The notes below the pieces were generated by a model. It worked only from the letters and a program-made list of their open reading frames with translations. It was not told the origin of the DNA and did not search any database. 64,000 nt of DNA from Antitrichia curtipendula. Its lineage: Eukaryota; Streptophyta; Bryopsida; Hypnales; Leucodontaceae. Numbering within the stretch: position 1 is the stretch's first letter; every line of letters starts with the position of its first letter. The translations under genes and the position numbers were made by a program. Of the stretch, positions 10,540 through 23,482 are shown piece by piece. The stretch spans positions 41,602,001 through 41,666,000 of the forward strand of contig OX579635.1 of NCBI GenBank assembly GCA_951230915.1. The letters run 5' to 3'.

Positions 10540-12906
10540 ATGGAGACACCACCGAGGAAGACAAAAGCAAAACGAGACAAGACAAGAGAACGTGCCGGAC
10601 AAAAGCATCCCAAGCGGCTGCACGTACTTCGAAATCCAGCGAAACTTGCATTCAAGGGATGGGAGGAGGTATTAGAACCGTGGAGTGCCGAAAATTGCAC
10701 TCAATACATAGAGTGGTGCCACATTGACAAGGCGTTCCCAGAAGAACGACACAATTTTCATCGACGATTTCACAAGGCGAACTTGAAGTATTGCACCGAC
10801 GAAGAATTCAAAAATCGCTCAATTGAGGTGTACCAAGTTCTGTACGACCAACCCACTGTGAAAAGAAACGAAGTCAATCTTTTCATTGCACGTGGGGTCC
10901 AAACGGAAATAAAGCTTCACAAGCGAGTGGATTGGTCAACTTTAAATGACGTGGGTTCCAACGTCACTATTCCGACGCCGGCCAACGGATTTATTCCAAG
11001 GGGGGTAAAAAAATATCTAGAGGGTGGTTTGGGCAGCATCAGGACGCAAATTACGAGCGTTGACAACTACGAGACCGAAGATTCTAAAACAGATAGAGAC
11101 TCGGATGGAACTCGTACTCCACCATGTCCACCTGGTCTTAGGGCGACACAACGTACTAAAAGAAGGAGGGCCATGCAATTATCAATGGATGCCGCACTTG
11201 CAAATGCAACGGTGGGCGAAGCTGACACGGATGTGGTCAACGCCTTGAAGATTCAATTGGCCGAAAAATATCTCTTCATTCAAGGATTGAATGTCAATTT
11301 TGCTGAATGCGAGGCCAGACTGAAGGACAAGAGCGACTTACTATCACAGCGGGAACGTAACATAGAAGGACTTCGACAAGCTCTCAAAGCCACTATGATG
11401 AGATATGAAGGGCGCGATCCAAGAGGGCATGCTCAAGGGATGCCTTCACAAGTAGATGGCGCAGAAATATCTTTGGCTGAAGAAAATACAACAACTGCAG
11501 TGCTATAAGGCGTGAGGGGTCCCACCACAGGCCTCAGTGAATCGGTTCTTGCACCGCTGCCAGCCATAAATGCTAGTGCATCCATGTCAACAACACATGA
11601 TTCATTATCGTTTGACAGATTAGATGCATTTGCAAACATACTAGTCGTAGGGTTGGTGGGCGCCCAAACGGTCAAAAATAGTTTAGAACTCACTAATTTA
11701 CGTGCCAACAATGTCGAGTTGCGAGGTCGGTTGGCTGCGTTGGTAGCACAATATTATCAGTGGAAGTTAGCATGCATCTTCACCGTCGATACGAACCGAT
11801 AAATGGCCACGGAGTTCAAAAAGGTGACCAACAATTACTTTGAGCACAATCAGGAGAGGGCCTTCGGTTTAACATCATGGGCCCTTATAGATGATCTTTT
11901 TGATTGGGAAGACTAGGTAATGAAATCCATTGGTAGCAACATGAAGATCATTGATTGGTCCGCACACAACTAGGATTTCGCAAACGCCATTTCTTCACAT
12001 CTTACAGACGAGCCGAAGTTGTTGTGGCCACAACCTTCTAGCTTCGTTTTAGACGGGACCACGTGCATCATTTGTTTAAATCCATTTGGCCCCGAAGGTG
12101 GAATGCACTTAGGCACATGCGAGCACCTCTACCATCCGTTTTGTTTGATCAGTTTGATGATAACGCATAGGCGATGCGCTGTATGCAAGGCTCCCTTCCA
12201 CGAGCGCTTGTACGAGTTGTTCGGCCTGGTCCCATACATGCCACCGGATTGGGAATTTAATGTAATAAATTCCCCCTATAACTCTGATATATGGGGACAA
12301 GACCTTATTTGGAGTTGGCGTTTCAAGCATCACTCTGGAGAGAAATCAATGCTCGCTAGAGACTGGGGTTGGGAAAACGATCCGACTAAGGTCGTACAAG
12401 TGTGTGAGAACTTGATTCCCATCAAAGACAAGTTCAGTCTCGGACAGCAAAATTTCTTTTACCAATGCTTCAACGGACATTGGGACAAAGCCACCAAACA
12501 ATTCCAATTTGGACTTCATCCGAAATCATGGCGATGGGGAAGTGATGGAGTGCGTATCACTGATGATGACGGGGTTCAAGTCGTGGATGAGTCCGGATAT
12601 GAAGTACCGGGAACTCAGGAGATGCTTATGATGTCAGAGTCGGAATGGAGAGAGATTTTTAAGAACGATGCAATGGATTATTTGCTCGACATGCATAGTC
12701 CTGGGACGAAGCATGCTCTTGAACAAATGCATGGCTCGCAGTTTCTGAAGGCCATACTCGAGGAAGATGGACCAGCGAAACGAACCCGGTCTAAAGCTCG
12801 ACGACTTCAGCTTGGCTCAGATGAAGACTGCATTGTAGAAGCCGGGGCAAACGACCACGAAGCAGGTCCTAGTGGTACGGCACAGAGCCCCATGAATATC
12901 GATTAA
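10540..12906 (+). pseudogene. Family A: YIxWCHIDK domain, coiled coil, RING-H2
   Basis: One plus-strand frame of 789 codons runs from ATG 10540 to 12906. It is broken only by in-frame stops TAA 11506, TAA 11800, TAG 11914 and TAG 11971. After a basic start comes a domain shared with 35506 and 57703: KLAFKGWEEVLEPW, then YIEWCHIDKAFP, an NLKYC block and VDWSTL. Heptad-like coiled-coil segments follow around codons 240-420. Next come FGLTSW and a RING-H2 finger (CIIC...TCEHLYHPFC...CAVC), which suggests an E3 ubiquitin-ligase type role. The Trp-rich C-terminus of ~250 residues is unassigned. The start was chosen because it follows the TATA box and keeps the paralogue N-terminus. I do not know the family's function. 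The copy is a pseudogene unless the stops are spliced out. Confidence 0.78.
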
Positions 12907-13825
12907 GTGCACTTCATGGTGTTGTAGATAACATCAAGGCACATCGCACAAAAGTACATAGCTACAGGCTTTAGACAGACTCGTAGAGTCTTTTTTTTCT
13001 ACCGTAATTCATTACATATATTGATGTGCAGATAATAGTACAGTGACGAAATCATACATTTTTTCCATTTTGTATTGTTGATGTATATGAAATGTATATA
13101 CACTTTCTCTTTTCAGTATGTGCAAGTGGGATTTCCGAATTAATTCATTGCATAGCTGTTGAATTCCTAACGAACTGCCATGTTTTCTAGGGCTATATAA
13201 AATTTTGTGCATGTATTTATGACTAGAGATTTCTTACTTTAAGGCTTAAATTTTAATTGAAGGTGTGCTCTTGAATATTTCATTTGCACTAAATTCCAGG
13301 ACATTTGGAAATGTAAGTCAAAAGTTATGGGCTTATACGTTATTTTCTGGTTTCATTGGACAAATGGACCGAGATTCTAAAAAATCATTTTTTTTTTTTT
13401 AAATTTGGAAATTGGTTCTATACAGTATTACAATTGTATATATGTGGAAAGCTTTGAATCATTTAATTCTGATGAATGAGTCAAAAGTTATGAAGATTTT
13501 TAGTTTGTGGGCAGCTATGGATTCCCTATTACTTAGTGGCAACTGTAAAATAAATTTTGCAGTCCTTCAGCTCCTTCTTCGTACTCAGTTTTCAATTTTC
13601 TTTAAAAAAAATTAAATCCTTCAATGGCGATTGTTGATTAAAAAATGGCAACCTTTAGGATTGGCATTTTTCAATTTTATAATAAAACTATTTACCAGTC
13701 AGAATGTTGAACCTTCCTTAACTACTATGTACTTACTATTTTTTATCATTTAGTTGGACAATTCCAAATGTGGTGAATATTTTCAAGCATGAGGCATTGT
13801 AGCCAACGAGGGAACGAAATAGAAT
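12907..13825. other. AT-rich 3' flank of the family A gene, no gene
   Basis: I see nothing beyond A/T-rich sequence. There are short open frames on both strands without family resemblance. Confidence 0.5.
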
Positions 13826-13829
13826 TTAA

Positions 13830-14763
13830 CCCCTAAAGGCCCATTGTCCCCTGGAGGGACAAAATGGATTTCGGGCAGGCTCCTACGGTCTCAATATTTG
13901 TTGTAATTTTCTGAATTTTTTTTGTGAAAATAGACAATCACATCAGCTTTCCGAAAATGTAATTTTTATTTCAACCGGTGCTTGGTAGCAAAAGTTATGG
14001 TAGAAAAACTCCAAATTTTAGTTCGGCGGGCAGAAACAAAACCCTCACAAGAAATTTTTATTTTTATTTTTTTTAAATTTTTTTCATATAGATTTTATTT
14101 TCATGCACATAGGAAGCTTTGATTCATTCCATTTGGATTTGTTATGCAAAAGTTATGGACAATCTTATTTTTCGGGCAATTACAGCATCTTCTTGAAAAA
14201 AATCAAAAAATAACTTGTAGGATTCATTTCTGAACTCAATTTTGACAATTAAAAAAAAAAAAAAGTTGCACAAGATTAAGATTTCTTGCTAGAACAATCT
14301 CACCGTTGAGATTAGTATATTCAACCCTATCTTAGAGCTATTAATGATTTCATTTTTCCTTCAATCTTAAACCTACTTCTACTTAACAAATTTTTAATGA
14401 GTGAAAATTAAGTTTTTCTTTTTAAAATTTTTCTTCCTAGATTCTAAACTCAATTCTTCAACATATAAAATTTAAAATTTAAAATCATTGGAGCAAAAAT
14501 TTTAAGTTAAATAGGTTGAAAGCCCGAAAATGTAGTTGAACGAGGTGCGAAAAAATTTGATTCCTTCACTTTAAATGCAAATATCTTGCAATCTACTTGG
14601 TCAAAGTTTCTAAAATTTCTTCCACACATTCTTACAGTAGTTTAGTACAAGATCCTATGGTAAAATATGCAAAAAACACATTAAATTTTTTTTTGGCTCT
14701 TTGCTATAGAAATGGCAGTTTTGAGTAGTTTTTGCCAGAAAATTGGCCTTGGGCCTTTAGGGG
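13830..14763. mobile_element. MITE with TTAA target and CCCCTAAAGG ends
   Basis: The unit begins CCCCTAAAGGCCC and ends GGGCCTTTAGGGG, a 13-bp inverted repeat. TTAA abuts both ends (13826-13829 and 14764-14767). TTAA duplication and CCC/GGG ends are features of piggyBac-type elements, but there is no transposase, so the affiliation is inferred. Related copies are the split one around the giant hAT, a reverse partial copy ending at 34088, and a remnant at 59090-59335. Confidence 0.75.
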
Positions 14764-14767
14764 TTAA

Positions 14768-15249
14768 ATAAGCACCACCATTGTGGACATGTTTTCATCC
14801 AAAAATTCGGAAGTCAAAGTAGGTCTAAGATAGTAAGATTTGAATGAAACAAAAAAATGTGTTAACAAAAATTGAATACATACAATTGAGACACCATAAT
14901 CCCAATGGTAAGACTGTCCCTCCAAGTTCCAAATGAACCTTTCCTTAAAAAAAAAAAATTTAATTCAGAAATTTGTGAGTTGTTTCTTAAAGAACATGCA
15001 AACATTATCCGGTAAACAAGAGTTTCCATACCGTCTAAAATGAAATGGATAAATTGATATGGAAAAAAAAAAAACTTATAACAAACCATAAATAAAAGAC
15101 GATATTTTCTCTTGGACCATTACTTCAATTGCAATGTGTACATGACATCCAAAATTGTATGATTGCATATCTAATATTAGGATTTTGCCATCTTGAAATA
15201 TAGCAGTACAAGAAGAAGTATAAGAAATGTCAAAACTTGTGAGCGCGGC
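14768..15249. other. AT-rich, no gene recognised
   Basis: The open frames here are low complexity, with runs of A or T, and have no recognisable family. Confidence 0.45.
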
Positions 15250-15690
15250 TATTGAAAAATCCATTATGAGTGGTTCATAATTTTAATTCAACAATTCCAT
15301 TAGCAAGTGCTTGTGGAAAAACAACAGATGTATTATTGGCCATGAAAATATAATCTCCCCTTCAACTCCTTTGGAAAGTGGAGTAGGTGAACTTCTCCAT
15401 TTGGGTATTTAATCATACAAACTAGGAAGCATAAATGAGAGGCAAAGTACAAAAAATTGCAATTGACTAGAGAGGAAGAATCCCATGCCAAAGTCCATTG
15501 TGCTATTTCCCTAAGTCCCCGCCCTTCAATCCCCGCCCGGACGTAAGTCCGCGCCCATGAGTCCTCACCCTTCCTCCGTCCGCGCCCAGGAGTCCACGCC
15601 CACGCGCAACAGACGCGACAGGGAATTACATCCCCGCCCCAGGGTTCACGCCTGGCATTGAGTCCCTGCCATGTGTCCGCGCCCAAACAC
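15250..15690 (+). repeat. Direct repeat copy 1 plus GTCC array, left of the satellite
   Basis: About 250 bp (TTCATAATTTTAATTCAACA onward) is repeated in the same orientation at 25197-25440. In both places a GTCCGCGCCC-type array follows, here 15515-15690. The two copies bracket the satellite block. This could be a segmental duplication or old long terminal repeats. Confidence 0.75.
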
Positions 15691-16059
15691 TTTCAGAAAC
15701 CATATCCTAGACGTTTGGCTGAAATCCATTTCCAAACCCCAAACCAATAAACCTAATACCCTAAAACCCTGAAAACCATAAATCCTAACGTCCTTGATTA
15801 CTTAAATTACTGAAGTAACTACCTCTATATGTCTTTTCCTATTCTGCTTCTAAAAATATATATCCATATCGTTCAATGATGTTTTAATGATATGTTATCC
15901 ATGTTTGCTTCTTTAGAGAAATAAACTTTGAAGCCTAATTACAACACTACGCCGAAAGAAAAAAAACTAATAAGGGTAGAAATGCTTCTCTACCGAATCC
16001 TTCTTAAGTTCTTGCCAAATCTTACAACAGCATTTCCAAGGCCTCACTGTGAAACCACA

Positions 16060-19000
16060 TTGGCAGTGGCTACCCTTAAAGATAAAAAAAAATGGGAAGT
16101 GAGTGATTAAGATTTTCATCATTTGAAGTGGCTACCCTTAAAGATAAAAAAAATGGGGAAGGAGTGATTAAGATTTTCATCATTTGAAGTGGCTACCCTT
16201 AAAGATTAAAAAAATTGGGGAAGGAGTGATTAAGATTTTCATCATTAGAAGTGGCTACCCTTAAACATAAAAAAAAGGGGAAGGAATGATTAAGATTTTC
16301 ATCATTGGGAGTGGCTACCCTTAAAAAAAAAAATTGGGGAAGGAGTGATTAAGATTTTCATCATTTGAAGTGGCTACCCTTAAAGATAAAAAGAAATGGG
16401 GAAGGAGTGATTAAAATTTTCATCATTTGAAGTGGCTACCCTTAAAGATAAAAAAAAAATGGGCAAGGAGTAATTTAGATTTCATCATTTGAAGAAGCTA
16501 CCCTTAAAGATTAAAAAAATGGAGAGAGAGTGGAACCCGGAGGGAGTGATTAAGATTTTCATCATTGAGAGTGGCTACCCTTAAAGATTAAAAAAATTGG
16601 CAAAGGGGTGATTAAGATTTTCATCATTAGAAGTGGCTATCCTTGAACATTAAAAAAATGGGGAAGGAGTGATTAAGATTTTCATCATTTGAAGTGGCTA
16701 CCCTTAAAGATAAAAAGAAATGGGGAAGGAGTGATTAAAATTTTCATCATTTGAAGTGGCTACCCTTAAAGATAAAAAAAAAATGGGCAAGGAGTAATTT
16801 AGATTTCATCATTTGAAGAAGCTACCCTTAAAGATTAAAAAAATGGAGAGAGAGTGGAACCCGGAGGGAGTGATTAAGATTTTCATCATTGAGAGTGGCT
16901 ACCCTTAAAGATTAAAAAAATTGGCAAAGGGGTGATTAAGATTTTCATCATTAGAAGTGGCTATCCTTGAACATTAAAAAAATGGGGAAGGAGTGATTAA
17001 GATTTTCATCATCTGAAGTGGCTACCCTTAAAGATAAAAAAAATCGGGAGAGAGTGGAACCGGGAGGGAGTGATTAAGATTTTCATCATTGAGAGTGGCT
17101 ACCCTTAAAGATTAAAAAAATGGGGAAGGATTGATTAAGATTTTCATTATTTGAAGTGGCTACCCTTAAAGATTAAAAAAAATGGGGAAGGAGTGATTAA
17201 GATTTTCATCATCTGAAGTGGCTACCTTAAAGATAAAAAAAATGGGGAGAGAGTGGAACCGGGAGGGAGTGATTAAGATTTTCATCATTGGGAGTGGCTA
17301 CCCTTAAAGACTAAAAAAATTGGGGAAGGAGTGATTAAGATTTTCATCATTAGAAGTGGCTATCCTTGAACATTAAAAAAATGGGGAAGGAGTGATAAAG
17401 ATTTTGATCATTAGAAGTGGCTACCCTTAAAAAATAAAAATGGGGAAGGAGTGATTAAGAATTTCATCATTTGAAGTGGCTACCCTTAAAGAAAAAAATT
17501 GGGGAAGGATTGATTAAGATTTTCATCATTTGAAGTGGCTACCCTTAAAGATAAAAAGAAATGGGGAAGGAGTGATTAAAATTTTCATCATCTGAAGTGG
17601 CTACCTTTAAAGATTAAAAAAATGGGGAGAGAGTAGAACTGGGAGGGAGTGATTAAGATTTTCATCATTGAGAGTGGCTACCCTTAGAGATTAAAAAAAT
17701 TGAGGAAGGAGTGATTAAGATTTTCATCATTTGAAGTGGCTACCTTTAAAGACAAAAATAATGGGGAAGAAGTGATTAAGATTTTCATCATTTGAAGTGG
17801 CTACCCTTAAAGACAAAAGAAATGAGGAAGGAGTGATTAAGATTTTCATCATTTGAAGTGGCTACCTTTAGAGACAAAAATAATGGGGAAGGAGTGATTA
17901 AGATTTTCATCATTTGAAGTGGCTACCCTTAAAGATAAAACTAAATGGGGAGGGAGTGATTAAGATTTTCATCATTTGAAGTGGTTACACTTAAAGATTA
18001 AAAAAATGGGGAGAGAGTGGAACCGGGAGGGAGTGATTAAGATTTCCATCATTGATAGTGGCTACCCTTAGAGATTAAAAAAATTGAGGAAGGAGTGATT
18101 AAGATTTTCATCATTTGAAGTGGCTACCTTAAAGACAAAAATAATGGGGAAGGAGTGATTAAGATTTTCATCATTTGAAGTGGCTACCCTTAAAGATAAA
18201 AAAAAATGGGGAAGGAGTGATTAAGATTTTGATCATTAGAAGTGGCTACCCCTAAAGATAAAACTAAATGGGGAGGGAGTGATTAAGATTTTCATCATTT
18301 GAAGTGGTTACACTTAAAGATTAAAAAAATGGGGAGGGAGTGGAACGGGGAGGGAGTGGTTAAGATTTTTTTCATTGGGGGTGCCTACCCTGAAAGATAA
18401 AAAAAAATGGGGAAGGAGTGATTAAGATTTTTATCATTTGAAGTGCCTACCTTTAAAGACAATAGTAATGGGGAAGGAGTGATTATGATTTTCATCATTA
18501 GAAGTGGCTACCCCTAAAGATAAAACTAAATGGGGAGGGAGTGATTAAGATTTTCATCATTTGAAGTGGTTACAGTTAAAGATTAAAAAAATGGGGAGAG
18601 AGTGGAACCGGAAGGGAGTGATTAAGATTTTTATCATTTGAAGTGGCTACCCTTAAAGATAAAAAAAAAATGGGGAAGGAGTGATTAAGATTTTCATCAT
18701 TTGAAGTGGCTACCCTTAAAGATTAAAAAAATGGGGAGAGAGTGGAACCGGGAGGGAGTGATGAAGATTTCCATCATTGAGAGTGGCTACCCTTAGAGAT
18801 TAAAAAAATTGAGGAAGGAGTGATAAAGATTTTCATCATTTGAAGTGGCTACCTTTAAAGACAAAAGTAATGGGGAAGGAGTGATTAAGATTTTCATTAT
18901 TAGAAGTGGCTACCCTTAAAGATAGAAAAAAATGGGGAAGGAGTGATTAAGATACTCATCATTAGAAGTGGCTACCTCTAAAGTTAAAACAAATTGGAGA

Positions 19001-19393
19001 GGGAGTGATTACAATTTTCATCATTTGAAGTGGTTACACTTAAAGATTAAAAAAATGGGGAGAGAGTGGAACCGGGAGGGAGTGATTAAGATTTTCATCA
19101 TTGAGAGTGGCTACCCTTAGAGACTAAAAAAATTGAGGAAGGAGTGATTAAGATTTTCATCATTGAGAGTGGCTACCCTTAGAGACTAAAAAAATTGAGG
19201 AAGGAGTGATTAAGATTTTCATCATTGAGAGTGGCTACCCTTAGAGACTAAAAAAACTGAGGAAGGAGTGATTAAGATTTTCATCATTGAGAGTGGCTAC
19301 CCTTAGAGACTAAAAAAATTGAGGAAGGAGTGATTAAGATTTTCATCAACTGAAGTGGCTACCCTTAAAGACAAAAGAAATGGGGAAGGAGTG
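16060..19393 (+). repeat. ~61-bp satellite array, left part
   Basis: Tandem units of the type AGTGATTAAGATTTTCATCA, then TTTGAAGTGGCTACCCTTAA, then AGAT and an A run, then TGGGGAAGG repeat about 55 times. Some units carry the variant insert AGAGAGTGGAACCGGGAGGG, which gives longer composite units. The array is cut at 19393 by an insertion and resumes at 23483. Confidence 0.95.
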
Positions 19394-21129
19394 TGTGAGC
19401 TCCCAATTTGTCACTTGGGACTCGTAGAATTATTTTTTTTGAAAATTTGCAATTTAAAGTTAAGAAAAAGATACAGAAAGCCATAAAAAGAGTGTAGAAC
19501 CAAAATAGGGTTGTAACATACCCATTATAGTATTTGGTCTAGATTTGTGTTTAGACATAGAACCCCACCAAACCGGGCCCAAAAATAGGTAGAAAGAACG
19601 AAACGGTTGAATTTGTAGGATTCAAGTCACATAGGCCCAAAAGGGCTAAATCCCACCATGAATGTGGCAATTCATGGCTAAGTTGGTCCCAGGGATCCAC
19701 AACGAGGCCACTAGGTTGGGTCCTAGAGTTAGGTTTAGAATTCCCCAAACCCCGATTGTTAGTATGCAGGAGCCACTAACGCAAGATCGGGCCCGTGGAG
19801 GAATCTACAGCCCAAGGATGGTGTCCTAGGGTAAATCCCATGCCAGGAGTCCAACGACAAAATCGATTCGCCAAGATTCCTCTATCCGCAAAAGATTCCC
19901 GCATCGTCGCTAATTCAAGGAGATGGCCAATTCGTCTCCACTGACCAATTGTGCCAGGTAAGGAAACGCACCTGCACATCTTTCATGTGACCCCATGAGA
20001 GGTCCTGTGAAAAATCCCGTCATCTTCCGACTTGCAGAAGAACCTTTTGCGGGTGGTCAACCCTGATAACCTCCAACGGGAATTTCATGGAAATTACCCA
20101 GGTTGCCAGAAAATCTCACTAAAAATTAGACTAGCTTGTTTTATGTTAATAATGCGCTCCGTGAAGTTTCGCAACATTCCGATAGCAGCAAGTACCCGAA
20201 CCGGCGAGATTCCTCGAGAATTAATCACGTGGCGGGGTCCCTGCCACGTTGACCGGCATTCCGGGACCATACGACGGCGGAACGAAGTCAACTAAGAGTC
20301 TTTTCCGACTCCCTTACACCTACCGGAGACCCTAAGCTATTTACATTTCTCAAAATAGGAGACCCCCAATATCTAGGATTTTACTACGGGTTAGTTTTTG
20401 AAACTAAATTAGCCTACGATGGTTTTTTGTCCTTAGTACGGGGGATAAGGGGTTTTTGGACTAAACACGGCGGTTTGGAGCCAATGGCGCAATCCGTTTG
20501 ACGATTGGAGTAAATCTCCAAAAGTTAGGAGGTTGGTCCAACGTAGATAGGTAAAAGTAGTTTTTTAGGGATTAGGATGAAAATCTTTGAAGATGAGGAT
20601 GAAAATCCAAGTTGATAAGGTTACTTTAGAGCTCTTGAGGGGAAGGTGGGGCCTTGGAAACCTATTTAAGGTCCCCATTTTTCTCTCTTGAATACCCCCA
20701 AATCTTGTTTTGGGTCCGTGGGTCCAACTTATGTTGGGATTTTTGGCGTTTTAGCCAAGAAACCTCTACGGTGTTTTTGAAGCACTTTTTACTCCTATTG
20801 TTGTTATATCTCGAGCTTTGAAGGTCCTTGAGGGTCCTTCTACCTTGCCTTGTACACACTTTGTGTGTGTTTGTGTATACTCTTGTTGTTATTTGGAAGT
20901 CTTTCTATCTTTGGTGTATCCTTGTGAACTAACTTGTTTGTTGAGAGTCTTTTGTCATTGTACTAACCCTAGAGCAACCCCCCACCGTACCTTGGCGATG
21001 CCGCTTTGGGGGGCCTTTAGTCTTTGAGTGTTGCCTTATTACTAACTCCCTTGTGATTACTTGAGTTCTATGCGTGTTGTGGGTACTATTTAGAAACTAA
21101 CCTTGTCCTTCTTTTATCGGCATTGTAGT

Positions 21130-21420
21130 GGTCCCCCTCCGGGACGGCGAAGCTTTGACTTTGTGGAGTGTTTTCTTTAAGTGTTTTTTGTCCACCTTCT
21201 TCTAACTTCTCTTGTTAAGTGGACCCCCCTTCGGGACGGCGAAGCTTTGACCTTATTATGTGTGTTTTTTAGAGTGTGTTTTCCTACCTTCTTCTAAAGT
21301 CTCCCTCGTTGGGTCGACCCCCCTTTGGGACAGCGGAGCTTTAAACCTATGTGTTAGAAATTGTCATAGAATTTAGAGTGTCATCAAAAATACGGCGAAG
21401 CTTTGAACCCCCTTTTCTTT
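21130..21420 (+). repeat. ~95-bp direct repeat with GGGACGGCGAAGCTTTGA core
   Basis: The core GGGACGGCGAAGCTTTGA recurs near 21141 and 21234, with weaker copies (GGGACAGCGGAGCTTT and ACGGCGAAGCTTTGAACC) after 21320. It lies inside the TG...CA element. Confidence 0.7.
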
Positions 21421-21500
21421 TGATCATTTCAACGTAGTTAGGCCTTTTTGCCTTATTTGGGTCCAATTGTTATTGTAATATTAGTCTTTCTTTAGGGCCG

Positions 21501-22185
21501 AGACCAAGGGTGTGGTCAGACCGCTAAGAAGAAGGTTTAGTACAAATTGAAGTTGAGAATCTCAGAGTAGAGGTCAAGAGCTTTCCAAAAACATAAAGTA
21601 CAAAGAAAACCGAGTTGAATTGAGAGAGATATAAGCAGATGAAGTTTCAAACACTAATTAGTACTCAAAACTTCATCCATGCATAACTTTTGCTAGGGAA
21701 GTCCGATTTGCAAGTTCCACATCAACATAGAAAGCTAGTTTTAGCCTCTACAAGAAAAACATATTGGAAGTCTAAAAATAGTAAACTGTCAAAAGTCAGA
21801 CCGAGAGCTAAGGCATTTTGATAGGGAGATTAAAAAATAGACCAAGGGTGTGGTCAGACCGCTAAGAAAAAGGTTTAGTACAAATTGAAGTTTAGAATCT
21901 CAGAATAGAGGTCAAGAGCTTTCCAAAAACATAAAGTACAAAGAAAACCGAGTTGAATTGAGAGAGATATAAGCGGATGAAGTTTCAATCACTAATTAGT
22001 ACTCAAAACTTCATCCATGCATAACTTTTGCTAGGGAAGTCCGATTTGCAAGTTCCACATCAACTTAGAAAGCTAGTTTTAGCCTCTACAAGAAAAACAT
22101 ATTGGAAGTCTAAAAATAGTAAACTATCAAAAGTCAGACCGAGAGCTAAGGCATTTTGATAGGGAGATTAGAAAATAGATTAGGA
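21501..22185 (+). repeat. ~340-bp tandem duplication
   Basis: Two almost identical copies begin ACCAAGGGTGTGGTCAGACC, at about 21501 and 21841. The differences are a handful of substitutions, so the duplication is recent relative to the surrounding elements. Confidence 0.9.
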
Positions 22186-22844
22186 GGAAAGGGAGGAAAA
22201 GGAAAGAAAGGGAAGGGAGAGAATAGAAGTGACATCTCTACGCGCACACCTGCAAAACAAGCACCTCCAATTCTCTCACTACCACAGAAACGACAAAACA
22301 AGAATGGAAGGAGATTAGGAAGAAGGAGTTGAAATAGGCGGAAGAAGGAGAGAGACGATCAATAGTGGCCTAGTCTAGAGTGGTAGGAAAATCTCAAAAG
22401 TCCCTCACGGCCATTAGAAAGAGGATTAGGATGACGCAATGACAAATGTAAGAAGGTAGTTAACCTTTCAATTATTAGCGTCATAGGCGTAAGACCATAT
22501 TAAAAGTTTAGGTAGAATAGTGTTAGTGTAGAAAGAGAGAAAGGGAAAGAAAAAGAGAGAGAAGGGAAGGAGAAGGAAGGAGGAAGGGAAACAAAAGGTT
22601 TTAGATCACACGGGATCCACAATTTTTATAATATAAGCGAGTAAACTTGGGGAAAAATTCCCACGACCCAAGGACCACCATGGAGTATGGAAATGGGCGC
22701 GCGGATGCGGACGAGCGCATTCCGACACCGGTAGTGACGAGGTAAGTCCTTGAATCAAAACTTGGTGTTTCTCCTTATTAGCATTGATTTTTTTCCTTAA
22801 TTAGCCTGTTCAAGTGAATAGTGACCCAGGATAAGTCAAGATAA

Positions 22845-23050
22845 AAATTTAGAGTTAAAAGTAGGAGTACAAATTTAGAGTTAAATTTAGCAGTAAACAT
22901 TTAGAGTTAAATTTAGGAGTAAAAATCTAGAGTTAAATTTAGGAGTAAAAATCTAGAGTTAAATATTAGGAGTAAAAATTTGGAGTTAAATTTAGGAGTA
23001 AAAATCTAGAGTTAAATTTAGGAGTAAAAATCTAGAGTTATATTTAGAAG
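22845..23050 (+). repeat. ~26-bp tandem repeat
   Basis: Units of TAGAGTTAAATTTAGGAGTA plus AAAATC repeat about seven to eight times. Confidence 0.9.
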
Positions 23051-23482
23051 TTGGAAATTAGAAGAAAAAATTAAGCTTAGGGTTAGCCGTAGGATTGAAA
23101 CTTCTGAGAGAAGTGTCAAACCTCCAAAAATAGACTTCAACACTCATGGAAGGAACGTAAAGGTTCCCCGCTCACGTAGTTAGGGACGTTAGAAATGACG
23201 CCAACTACCCAGCCAACCCTATACATAGGATAGACAGTTAGGGAGTTAGGAATTACCAATCACCTTTGCTCATCACAGTCAGTTTGTTAGTTATCCATGC
23301 AATTTTAGTAGTATTCGCTGTCATCCACGACACTCAGAAAACGTTAGTATAAAAAGATCCATTGCTTGGAAGGCACAGTAGACCGCGCTTACAACACCCC
23401 TATATATTTAAAAGGTGGATAAAGGCATAGAACCTGGTCGGTGTTCGCCCGATTACCAAAGGTGGGTAATCTTCCGCCCACA

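Larger units (their letters stand above)
19394..23482. mobile_element. TG...CA element with 5-bp duplication (solo LTR or LARD-like)
   Basis: It starts TGTGAGCTCCC and ends CCGCCCACA. GAGTG flanks it at 19389-19393 and 23483-23487, and both sides are satellite units. TG...CA ends plus a 5-bp duplication are the signature of LTR retroelements. I found no gag/pol frame and no obvious second LTR within 4.09 kb, so it may be a large solo LTR or a non-autonomous element. It contains three internal repeats, listed separately. Confidence 0.75.

Noticed and set aside
10540..12906. Stop-codon reassignment to explain many in-frame stops
   Set aside because: All three stop codons occur in frame, and frameshifts are also present. 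The family A gene at 34430-35506 reads through normally and ends at a stop, so simple decay is more likely.
20032..20295. Short ORFs near 19.5-20.9 kb as genes
   Set aside because: They lie inside a TG...CA element, have no recognisable domain, and overlap in opposite frames.
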